DNA from: Trema orientale | Taxonomy: Eukaryota; Streptophyta; Magnoliopsida; Rosales; Cannabaceae | Assembly (NCBI GenBank): GCA_002914845.1 | Contig: JXTC01000132.1 | Coordinates: forward strand, 342,681 to 406,680 | Length of the DNA stretch: 64,000 nucleotides | Direction: 5' to 3' | In this document: positions 1-10,674 of the stretch, piece after piece | How the letters are laid out: every line of letters begins with the position of its first letter | Numbering within the stretch: position 1 is the first letter of the stretch | Translations under genes and position numbers: made by a program | Notes under the pieces: model-generated | What the model was told of the DNA's origin: nothing | The model's database searches: none | The model's input: the letters and a program-made list of their open reading frames with translations, nothing else

Positions 1-464
1 TTCTGAAGTCACGAGATGGATTTTCGATATTGCTAAAAGACATAATAATATTGTTTTGTTAGTTCTACCTTATTGCAATAGGACAAGTGTATAGCTAAAT
101 TCTTTTACGAACACAACTATAAGTATCCTATCGCAAAATATGTCAAGACCTGAACCACAAATCAATGGCAGATTAATAATTTCACAAGTGGGAATTCCAG
201 AATTATATTTTAAAAAAACTATTCGACAAAGTCACGTTTTAAAAATTCTTATAAAAATTATAATTGATAATAGAAATTGAAATCCTGATAAAAAATTTCA
301 CAAAATTAGCATGTACGTCCAAGCATAATCATGATCAAAAGTTCTGTTAAACTCATATCTTTGAAAATATACATTTCACCCAATTAACAAATTAGTTAAT
401 AAAATCTCAACCTTGTTTATAGAAGAAGATAGGCGAATCCAAACCCAATACGGTTTCTAAGGCG

Positions 465-515
<51 letters not shown>

Positions 516-763
516 GGACTCTGCAAGAAAATATTATTAATCGAACCAAAAAGCTTCAAATTACAATGTAAGCATAAGGATTATAATTTCAAACTCCTCA
601 AAGAAATGAGATGAAAAATAGATCAAAAACACATCTAAGAACAAGAGAAACATATAACAAGGACCACCAGCAATCTATTACCTTCAACACTTACTCCTAG
701 CTACGTTCTTGATGGAGTAGACTAAATAAGACCAACACCAATTGAGATCTATGCCCATCTGAT
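1..763. other. intergenic, with (TA)n tract
   Basis: No gene is visible. A perfect (TA)22 dinucleotide run lies at 469-512. The rest is ordinary AT-rich plant intergenic sequence without an open frame of interest. Sequence similar to the retroelement LTR begins near 760-764, so the DNA before it is the flank of that element. Confidence 0.7.
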
Positions 764-1681
764 TGTTTTGACAACTTACATTTTTATGGAAACTACCTTA
801 TTACATGAAAGTGAAAATTTTTATATCTCGGGGTGTCGTTTCCTTATTTATTTTTTTGCTGATTCTTTTTGTATGTGAACACCTTTTATTTGATTGATGT
901 GAAAAATGGAATTTTTATTTCAAGTAACAAATCAATGTTTCTTCTAGAAAGGTTACGAATCTGGCTATTTAAACAGGGCTGATATTGTAACATCACTGTG
1001 CAGAATCAGCAATAATTTCAGATCAGCCTTGATTGCGAAAATCTTATCCTTGATTGATCTAATTGGCTTTCAATCAGCATTTATGATGATTATAACGTGT
1101 CTTGCAGATTGCTAAAGATTGGAAGATCTCAAGTACTACATATAGGGGTCTAAGTTAGGTTCTTTGGTGTGTTATGTATGTTTGAGATTGCCATTAGAGT
1201 AATACTTAGTTAAATTTATCTATATTTTGTTATTGTGAGAGTAGGAGGGATTCTTAGTCGTGAGATTACTTCAGGAGAAGTCCGAGCGCTTCAGAAGAAG
1301 TGCAACAAGTCTTCAGGAGAAGGCAGATTCTGTGAAATCTGATAGGAGTTCAGACGGAAGGAATTACATCAAGTCAAGGGAAGCTCGCTAGACAGATTAG
1401 TGAAGGAGTACTGGCATATTACAACATTTAAGAGAGGAAGTCTTTTAAATTTGATTGGTATTTGTACTCACGTTATTCTTTACTAATAAGTTTATTTCTC
1501 TGGGCGTGGCCCCTTGGATTTAGACTATCAAGAGATAGTTGAACCAAGTAAAAATATTGTATGTCAAGTTTTTTCTTTTCAGTGTTACAATATCCATATT
1601 ATAATTTTCCACATATTTATCTTACATAATTAATTTAACAATTAATTATATTCGGTAAGCATACAAGAAACGGTTATAACA
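764..1681 (+). repeat. 5' LTR (5'-truncated) of the Sirevirus-like element
   Basis: It aligns by eye with 11046-11947 nearly end to end, with scattered transitions and small indels. It ends at ...GGTTATAACA; the matching 3' LTR ends ...GGTCGTAACA at 11947. The next bases (ATCAGAGAAGG from 1682) resemble a degenerate initiator-Met primer binding site (usual core TATCAGAG). The TATA box seen in the 3' LTR is TACATATA here (about 1136-1143), so the promoter is weakened. The segment equivalent to 10675-11041 is absent. Confidence 0.85.
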
Positions 1682-1746
1682 ATCAGAGAAGGTCACTAAC
1701 AGTTTGTTTTGTAAGATCTTGTGGATTTTTGACCATATTTTTTAGG

Positions 1747-3570
1747 TATGTCGTTTCTTGCCGAAGGTGGATCTATTACACGCCCCCCACTGCTTGATGG
1801 TATCAACTATTCATATTGGAAGGCACATATGAAAGCTTTCATCAAATCTATTAATGAAAAATCATGGAGATCAGTTCTTGCTGGATAGACACAACTAACC
1901 ACAAAGGATGAGAATGGGAATATGATTCCTAAACATGAATTCAATTGATCTTTTGATGATGATAAACTGGCTAATTACAACTCCAGAGTACTACATACCA
2001 TTCTTAATGGTGTTGATGCTACTCGAAGTAAAATAATAACAAATTGTGATTCGGCCAAAGAAGCATGGGACATTTTACAAACACATTTTGAAGGTTTTGG
2101 TGATATGAAAAGAACTAAAATAGTTATTTTAACCCCTAAATTTGAAGAGTTAAAAATGAGAGAAGATGAAATTTTATCTGAATATTTTACTAAACTATAT
2201 GATATTCTAATAAAGTTTTTGCTCTTGGTAAACATTTTTCAGATACTAAAATGGTTAGAAAAATATTTAGATCTTTGCCTGACAGGTTTCAACCAAAGCT
2301 CATGGCTATTGAAGAAAACAAAAACCTCGAAACTATGAAGGTGGAGGAATTTATGGGATCTTTGCAGACCTATGAGATAAATATCATGCATAGGAAGAAG
2401 GATAAGTCAATTGCTCTTAAAGCTACTTTTGAACCGTTTGTGAGTGAAAATGGAAACCTTGATGATGAACTTGCTCTATTGTCTAAAAGCTTTAATAAAT
2501 TTTTAAAGAAAATGGGCAAACAATCTAAGGGGAGCAACACGAGTAAAGGTAAGACCACTCCTCCTAAATCTGATATTTCTAAAGACAAAAAGAAAGGTAT
2601 TCAGTACAGGGAGTGTGAAGGTTATGGCCACATACAAACTAAATGTGCCAACACTCTAAAGAAAAAATATAAGGCAATGACTACCTCGTGGAGTGATGAG
2701 GAGTCAGAAGGCAGCCAAGAGGAAGATGAAACACATGTAAGTAATTATGTTGCTTTTGGTGTTTCTTTAGTTCCAGATAATGTGTGTTCTGTACAGAGTT
2801 CTACAGATAATGTTACAATACAACCTGAATCTAGCAGTAATGTTGTAACATCAGATAGATTATATGATATTGACGGTGATGAGTCTGAATTGGATGAAGA
2901 ATCAATTGGAAGATCCTATGAGAATATGTACTTTTAATTGGTTAAAGTTGTAGATCAGAATAGATCTCTTAAAGGAAGAATCTCTACTTTCGTCTAATAC
3001 AAGGAGAATTCAGAAATAAAGATCTAAGAATTGGAAACTTTGCTGGCTGAAAAAGAAGCAAAGTTAAAAGATGTTTCAGCAGAGCTTGACAGGATCCAAA
3101 AGTCCTTAAAAATACTAAATTCTGGAACTGTCAAATTAGATCATATTCTGATGGTTAGTAGATCTGGGTCAGATCATTAAGGACTCGAATTTAAAAATGA
3201 GAGCTCGAATTCAAACACTATTTTTGTTAAAAGTTCTCTTTCTAACCTGGATGCAGGAACCATTAGTAATGTTACAACACAGAAGAAACCTCATGTTATA
3301 ACTCACCAATTCCAGTTTCTGAAAAACAGACTAATGTTACAACACGAAAATCTTCTGCTACAACTCAAGGTAATCCAACAGGATTTATTTCAATAAGAAA
3401 TCGGGGTAAGTTTGTTCCAACATATCATTTTTGTAGTGTAAAAGGTCACATCAGACCTAGGTGTTTTACTCTGAGAAACCTTTTAGAAAATAATTACTAT
3501 TCTCATGAAGTTCTGTTTCAAAGAAAAATACCAAAGAAAAAGATTGATTTGTCAAAAAAAAAAAAAAAAG
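1747..3570 (+). pseudogene. copia gag, nonfunctional
   Basis: Translation from ATG 1747 gives a capsid-type gag (LDGINYSYWKAHM, then SAKEAWDILQTHFEG, RSLPDRFQPK) typical of copia UBN2/DUF4219 gag, interrupted by stops (for example near 1888 and 1947) and a frameshift near 2210. The longest intact piece is 2251-2937. Two zinc knuckles are visible, near 2608-2652 (ECEGYGHIQTKC) and 3419-3466 (FCSVKGHIRPRC). In both, the first cysteine expected for C-x2-C-x4-H-x4-C is a tyrosine (TAC/TAT), one G-to-A change from TGC/TGT. A lysine/glutamate-rich stretch lies between them. An A15 run near 3556 precedes the protease. Confidence 0.85.
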
Positions 3571-3639
3571 AAAAGTTTGGGTTAAAAAATCTGAACTAAA
3601 TTGTTTTGGATTTTTTACTTGTTTTAGATCTTGTGCTAC

Positions 3640-6600
3640 TAACGATTGGTATTTTGATAGTGGTTATTCCAAGCACATGACAGATGACAAATCTATTCTT
3701 GTTGACTACAAGGTTGACACTGGTGGTATTGTAACATTCGGTGATGGTGCAAAGGGAAGAGTTCTTGGAAAAAGAACTCTTAATGTTGAAGGTTTTCCTA
3801 AATTTAGGAATATTTTGCATGTAGAGGGACTTATGGCTAATTTAATCAGCATAAGTCAAATTTGTGATTTAAACTTTAATGTTAATTTCACTCGTGATAA
3901 ATGTGTTGTTGTTGATGAATGTGGTAAATCAATTTTAGAAGGTTTTAGATCAAAGGATAATTCCTATACTTTGACAAAATCACATTTATGTAATAAGATA
4001 TCTATAAATGAATCTGATCTTTGGCATTAAAAGTTAGGACATTTAAATTTTAAAATATTGCAGAAACTTGCCAATTCAGATGCAGTCCGCGGCTTACCAA
4101 AACTGGGTTAGAAATCACAAGGTGTTTGTGGTCCTTATCAGATGGGTAAACAGTTAAGATCAACACATAAAGTGATACAACATATTACAACATCAAGAGT
4201 GTTGGAACTACTTCGTATGGATCTTATGGGTCCTATGCAAGTAGAAAGTGTTGTAGGTAAATGGTATATTTTTGTTTGTGTAGAGACTTTTCTGGATATA
4301 CTTGGGTAGATTTTTTAAGAGAAAAGTCAGATACATTTGATGCTTTTAAGAAACTGGTTGTTAAACTTAAAACAAATAAAGGTTGTAACATTAGTAAAAT
4401 AATCAGAATACGAAGTGATCATAGTAAGGAATTTAAAAATTCTTCGTATGCTGATTTTTGTGATTCAAATGGTATTACTTATGAATTTTAAGCTCCTAAA
4501 ACACCACAACAAAATAGTGTTGTGGAAAGAAAGAATATAACATTACAGGAAATAGCTCAGGTGATGCTGAACAACAAAAAGCTTACAAAACGTTTGTGGG
4601 CTGAAGTTCTAAACACAGCATGTTACAACATAAACCGTGTATATTTACAACCAGGTACAAGTAAAACTCCTTACGAAATCTGGAGAAGTAAAAAACCTAA
4701 TTTGAGTTACTTTCATATTTTTGGAAGTACTTGTTACATCCTCAATAATAGAGAACAGTTAAGTAAGTTTGATGCAAAAAGTGTTGTAGGGGTTTTCCTT
4801 GGATATTCTAATAATAGTCGAGCATATCGTGTTTACATCATGGGAACACAAACTATTATGGAATCTGCTAATGTTATTGTAGATGATTTTTCAGACTTTG
4901 CAGAATATTCAAAAGAAGATGAAATTCAAAGTCTTATGGAAGATATTGTTTCAGATAAAAATGTTGCAACACAGCTTGTAGGTACTACAGGATCAGATAA
5001 TCATATCTCAACATCAGAATTTAATGTTACAACATCATCTAAATAAACATCTTCCGATGAGCCAACAGTAGCTATTCGAGATCCAGTACAGAAAGAACCC
5101 TCTTCAAGGGTCAAAAAGAATCATCCCACCGACCTAATTATAGGTAATCTTGAAGATGGAATGGTGACCAGAAAAAGAAATATTAATCTGGTATAATTTC
5201 TTTGCTTGACTTCTTTAATTGAACCTAAAAATGTTAAAGAAGCTTTACAAGATGATTTTTAGATTAAAGCCATGCAAGAAGTATTGGAACAATTTTATAA
5301 GAACGATGTTTAGACATTAGTACCTAGACCAAATGATTCTAATGTTATCGAAACCAAATAGATTTTTAAAAATAAATCAGATGAATTTGGTAACATTATT
5401 AGAAATAAGACTAGATTAATTGCCTAAAGATACACTCAAGTGGAGGGCATAGACTTTGATGAAACTTTTGCCCCTGTGGCAAGACTTGAATCTATTCGTT
5501 TATTGCTTGCTATTGAATGTCACATTAGTTTTACTTTACATCAAATAAACGTAAAGAGTACTTTTTTAAATGGCTTTCTAAATGAGGAGGCATATGTTGA
5601 ACAATCCGAGGGTTTTGAAACAAGCCCAACCATGTTTTCAAACTTAAAAAAACATTGTATGGTTTAAAACAAACTCCTCGGGCTTGGTATGAACGTTTGA
5701 CAACATTCTTAGTACAAGTGAGCTACACGAGAGGGGGAGTAGACAAAACTCTATTCATCAAACACTTTAATTCTGATATTATTGTTGCACAAATTTACGT
5801 TGATGATATAGTTTTTTGTTCTACCTCTAATGATAAAGTGCAAGAGTTTGTGAAATAAATGAAAGAAGAGTTCGAGATGAGCATGGTATATGAATTAACC
5901 TACCTTCTAGGTTTACAGGTGAAGCAGCTGAAAGATGGGATCTTTGTTTCCCAAAGTAATTATGCTAGGAACCTAGTTAAAAAATTTGAATTAGAATCAG
6001 CTAAATATATGAATACTCCTATGAGTACAAATCTAAAGCTGATTAAAGATGAAAATAGAGTCAATGTAGATCCAACTCTTTATAAAAGTATGCTAGGTAG
6101 CTTGTTGTATCTTACAGCTAGCTGACCTAATATTGCTTATAGTATTGGCGTATGTGCTAGATATCAATCCTGTCCAAAGAAATCCCATATTGCTGCTGTA
6201 AAAAGAGTAATTAAGTATGTTAATGGAACAATCGATTTCGGTCTTTGGTATTCTAAAGATACTAACATTAATCTTACAGGTTATAGTGACACAGATTGGG
6301 CGGGTAACGCTGATGATAGAATAAGTACAACATGAGGTTATTTCTTTCTTAGAAACAATCTGATTTCCTGGCATAGTAAAAAGTAAAACTCAATCTCTTT
6401 GTCCACTGCAGAGGCCGAGTATATAGCTGCAGGAAGTTGTTGCACTCAGTTACTTTGGATGAAACAAATAATCAAGGACTACGGTATAGTATTGGATACA
6501 TTGGTTGTTTATTGTGATAACACTAGTGCTATAAATATATCCAAGAATCCAGTACAACAATCTAGGACTAAGTATATAGATATCCCTTATCATTTTATCA

Positions 6601-6737
6601 GAGATCTTATTGAGAGTAAAATTGTAATGTTGGAACATGTAGAGACAGACAATCAGTTGGCAGATATTTTTACAAAAGCTCTCGATTTTTCACCTTTTAA
6701 TTCTTTAAGAAAAGCCCTAGGAATTTGTTCCGTATGA
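3640..6737 (+). pseudogene. copia pol (protease-integrase-RT-RNase H), nonfunctional
   Basis: Protease: DSG codons at 3655-3663 followed by KHMTDD. GAG-pre-integrase: LWH*KLGHLN near 4018-4050. Integrase core: SGYTWVDFLREKSD near 4290, then PQQNSVVERKN near 4503-4535. Reverse transcriptase: [16 protein letters not shown] near 5445, the copia LYGLKQ motif near 5656, and the YVDD catalytic box at 5796-5807. RNase H: TDWAGNADD near 6294, LSTAEAEYIAAG near 6399, LADIFTKAL near 6658; natural stop at 6735-6737. At least ten in-frame stops split it; most are explained by CAA/CAG to TAA/TAG or TGG to TAG, i.e. C-to-T or G-to-A changes. Lineage wording is Sirevirus-like. Confidence 0.92.
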
Positions 6738-7661
6738 GATTATGTTGTAACATCAGCCAAATCAGAGTCAAAATATTATTTAAGGTTACCTCAAGACATA
6801 AGGAAAAGATGAAATAATTCCTATTTGTTATAAAATTATTTTCAAATAAATAGTTCTTTCTATGTTTCTCTAGGAAATTATTCTGGAATATTCATAAAAC
6901 AAATTGTGAATTCTTGATTTATTATTGACTGACGTATGTTATCTTGATCTCAGTTTCATTATCTATACAGGCCTCATGATCAGAAAGAACTACCTACACT
7001 GATGTGTGAAAGCCAACCTTGAGTAATCTGGGCCTATATATTACAAATATAATAGAGGATGATCTACCATGTGAAAATGGCTACCTCAGTAATAGTACGA
7101 AAGCTCCTAGTCATGGAAAGATCATTGCCTAAAAATGTTGTCAATGTTACAACACTAATATTTATGCAATAAAAAAAAATTGAGATCAATCAATCAGTCA
7201 ATTTTCAATCTTAAATGATCAATCAATCGGATGAATGTATCTAAGTAATTTTCGTGAATGAAGATGGTATTTTTTATAATAGGAATGATTTTATTAATTT
7301 TATTTTGTCTAAAGGTTACCATTTATAATTTCTTGACTCTGTAAGCTATACTGATGTTACAACATTAAATAAATTGGGCTTATATAATTGGAAATTTTGA
7401 TAAAATCAATTAACTGCTGCTAATGTCAGTTTTTTTCTTGTTCATGAGATTTGCTCTCATTACAGTTTCTAATATCTTTTTGGCTCCACAATTGATTTTG
7501 TTTCCTTTTTTCAAATTTGGGATCAAATTTGGAAAACTAAATAGACTCTAGGTTATTTAAATTCCTATTGTTCTTTGTTATCTCACATACCCACAATTCT
7601 TTCTCTGTCGTCTTCACCTTTGTTCTTCGAAAATTTTCTAAGTGTTGAATCAGGTTCGAAA
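6738..7661 (+). other. noncoding spacer between pol and ORF3 of the retroelement
   Basis: No open frame of note. It contains TGTTGTAACATC (6743), TGTTACAACA (7145) and GATGTTACAACA (7353), three copies of a word scattered through the whole element. An untranslated stretch between pol and the third ORF is usual in Sireviruses that carry an envelope-like ORF. Confidence 0.6.
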
Positions 7662-10315
7662 ATGGTGAACACAAGAAGCAGTAAGAAGAGTGACTCTCTG
7701 GCTATTGCTAAAGGGAGACTTTCTTCCTCATCGACTCTGATGAAGAAGAAGTCTGTTCCTTCCTCATCTGCGATGAAATTGCAGAAAACTCAATCCATGG
7801 GTTCCGTGGTTGAACCTTCAACTCAGCCTTCGCCAGCAAGCGAACAGAATGTCTCTGTTTAAATAATTCAAGCTGAATCTATTGTAGGTATTCCAATTGC
7901 TCCACCACCAGCACTGGTAGTTCTTGTTCATGTTGCCGAAATCTCCATACCACTACATATGACTAGGGGTGGCAATTTAGGTCACGACACGATAACACGA
8001 CTCGAAAACGACACGAAGTTAGCGGGTTTGGGTTTGTCTTAAACAGGTACATGTCAAAACAGGTTAAACCCGATTAAACACGATTAAATAATAGGTCATT
8101 AGCAGGTTAACCTGTTAAACCCGAAATTGACCCGTTTAACACGATTAAATTTTTTGAGACATTGTATTATCCTGTGTGTACCAAGACTTAAAACTTCCTT
8201 TTTATGTTTTATGTACTAAAACTTGAAAGTTTTATTTTGGCTTTAAACTTTGGATTGTGTGTTATATTTATTTGATTATGGTTGCTTGGTTATATTGGAA
8301 ATATAAAATAAGTTAATAGATTATATTAAGTTATATTGAAAATGTGAAATAGGTTAACATGTTAAAATTAATAGGTTAATACGTTATGTCAAGTTAAACC
8401 AAATACAATATATTTAACATTAACATATTAAATTGAGTTCAATTAACGGGTTAACAGTATACATGTTACAAGATCGTGTTACGTTGGACACGATCTGAAT
8501 ACGACCTATTTAAATAACGTGTTAAATGTGTAGCTCACAGGTTAACCTGTTTATTTAGCGTGTCGGGTGTGGGTTTACAAATCATGACACGAATAATAAA
8601 CGTGTCGGGTTTGGGTTTGGTAATTACTCGTTATATATATAGCTCGACACGACACGAATATGACACGACAACACGAATTGCCACCCCTACATATGACATC
8701 AGAAGAAGGAAGCTCGACTCCAATTTCTGGGTCTGTTAAAGAATCGATCCCAATTCAGACTAATCTTCCAACATCCATACCACCGAAACTTGCAATTTCA
8801 AAGGAGGGTCTGGACGAGAAAATACCATCTGCGACTTCTAATGTTCCAATATCATCTGTTGATAATGCTGCCAAAGACGCAAGGGATACTAGGCCTCTAC
8901 CTGAAGATGATTTTTCTCCTAGGTATACTCCAGAAAATCCCCCGAAAAAAATACAAATGACACAGCCCAAACGGTATCTGCAATACCTTCAGATGTTCCA
9001 ACATCTGTTACAGATCTAGAGATTTCAACACCATCATTAGCTGAAATAGGTGATGTGCCAAAATATCCCAGTTCCCCAGTTCCAGTGGTGAATATCGAGC
9101 CAACCCTTCAAAAATCTACTGATGTGCCTAATGTTACAACACAGGCTGATCCATCTGTAGTCTCTGTACCAGTCTCAAAACAGCAATCTGAGACTGATGT
9201 CTCAACATTTCCTGCAAATCAATCAACACCAGTTGTACCAAACCCGGTTACAATATCAGAGCCAAAGAAGAAGTCTGTCGCCCAAAAAGTCTCTGGTCAA
9301 TCTTCGAAGCCATCACAACTGAAGAAGAAAGCTACTACTGTAGAGAAAGAAAAGGGAGTATCTTCTTCAGAAATACCAGGTTATATTCATGAAAACTCCT
9401 ATTTTTCATGGTGTTATACAAAAGATGCTGCTCAATCTATGAAGATTTATAAATAATGTCACTTTATTCCAAAAAGAAACATAAACTTAAAGTCTTTTCA
9501 GAAAATAGGGGCTTCAAAGTGTATTGAAGACCAAAAGTGGTTGAGTACTGTTTCTGATATCAAAGGTTTTGTTCCTAGGATAGTCCAGGAATTTTATTCC
9601 AACTTGACTGAAGACTTAGACAAACCAGATTCATTAGAGTATAGGAAAAGTCTTTGTTAGGGGTCATGTTTATGATTTTTCCCCTGCTGTTATAATCGAT
9701 TTCCTAAACATACCTATTTGGCCATTTGATGACTTTGAGAAAGAATTTCCTCTCAACAAGGTAGCTAGTGAAATCCTTGGTACACAAACCAAATAGTCGA
9801 AGAATAGCAATTTTAAGACCACTGACACTCAAGTACAAAGGGCTGCACTGTATTACCATGGATAATTGGATGCCAACCACGTATTCCAATACCCTCTATG
9901 GCGATTGTGCTTGTTTTCTCTATGATGTTGGAACAGGTGGTCAAGTGAATTTGGCATAGTTGATCTTCAACCACATCTATAATCTATGATACAACACCAC
10001 CCCAACCAAGAGATTAATCTTTCCAGTGCTTATCTATGGAGTTTTGACCAAGCAGAGACTTCCTCGCTATAGTTCTAAATATATCACTCCTCTTGTGTCC
10101 AAACTAGTGTTTAAAATGAAGGAGAGAGATTCTATTGAGAAGGAGGATGACCCTGTTGTAGACCCTAATGTTACAACATCTGGTGCTGGGAAAACAAGTG
10201 CTACAACTTTTGATGTGCTTGCTCCGTTGGACAAGATGGAGAGAGCGTTATCTACAATCTGCATGATGATGGACATTGATGTAGGAGATGCTACTTCAGT
10301 TCCTCCTTCTGCTTG
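7662..10315 (+). pseudogene. retroelement ORF3 with putative plant transposon domain, disrupted
   Basis: It starts at ATG 7662 (MVNTRSSKKSD, basic and Ser-rich), continues as a Pro/Ser/Thr-rich low-complexity region to about 9400, then a conserved region: GFVPRIVQEFYSNLTEDL near 9570, RGHVYDFSPAVIIDFLNIP near 9659-9717, then NWMPTTYSN, FLYDVGTGGQVNLA and PVLIYGVL (to about 10045). This arrangement fits the 'putative plant transposon protein' domain (PF20167-like) found in third ORFs of plant retroelements; I assign it from memory of the family, not a search. It is broken by a stop at 7859-7861, the MITE insertion at 7964, frameshifts near 9010 and 9660-9770, and further stops. Stop of the last open piece is 10313-10315. 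Function of such ORFs is unknown; some are called envelope-like. Confidence 0.72.
7964..8689. mobile_element. hAT-type MITE inserted in ORF3
   Basis: The ends are imperfect-to-perfect inverted repeats: TAGGGGTGGCAATT at 7964 and its complement AATTGCCACCCCTA ending at 8689. It is flanked by a perfect 8-bp duplication CATATGAC (7956-7963 and 8690-8697), as expected for hAT elements. The interior is rich in CACGACACGA, GTGTCGGGTTTGGG and GGTTAACCTGTTAA words that are partly self-complementary. It has no transposase. The ORF3 reading resumes directly after it, so it inserted after the retroelement was already in place. Confidence 0.93.
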
Positions 10316-10550
10316 AAAATTTTTTTGAAGTTTAAGTTTTTTTGTTTACCAATAATAAGTGATGTATCTCACAAACAAATTATGATTTCTGGTTTGGTAT
10401 TTTGTTTTGTTTTGTTTTCTATTTACTATAAGAAATGAGCTCATGTTATAACATTGAGCAACTTATGACATTGGTTTCTTATATATGAATTCTAGTTTTC
10501 ATTTAAGTTATGAATTCTGCAATTATTTATAACTACCTTTGGCTATTTTT

Positions 10551-10567
10551 GCCAAAAAGGGGAAGTA
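10551..10567 (+). promoter_or_regulatory. upstream secondary polypurine tract
   Basis: GCCAAAAAGGGGAAGTAG lies about 100 bp before the main polypurine tract and repeats its wording (GCCAAAGGGGGAGA). Multiple polypurine tracts near the 3' LTR are known in Sireviruses. A role in second-strand priming is inferred only. Confidence 0.5.
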
Positions 10568-10660
10568 GTTACAAAAATTTACGAAAATTCTGGTGAAACA
10601 CAAATTGTTTTGCAGGGACTAACTAGTTTTTTGCAGGTACAAATATTTTGTCTAAAAATG

Positions 10661-10674
10661 CCAAAGGGGGAGAT
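10661..10674 (+). promoter_or_regulatory. polypurine tract of the Sirevirus-like element
   Basis: CCAAAGGGGGAGAT sits immediately before the TG that opens the 3' LTR at 10675. This is the classic copia plus-strand primer arrangement (AAGGGGGAGA followed by TG). It sets the 3' LTR start used here, which is 370 bp earlier than the start of the block shared with the 5' LTR. Confidence 0.75.

Noticed and set aside
9704..9889. Minus-strand frame over ORF3
   Set aside because: Antisense to the conserved plant transposon domain; no independent support.
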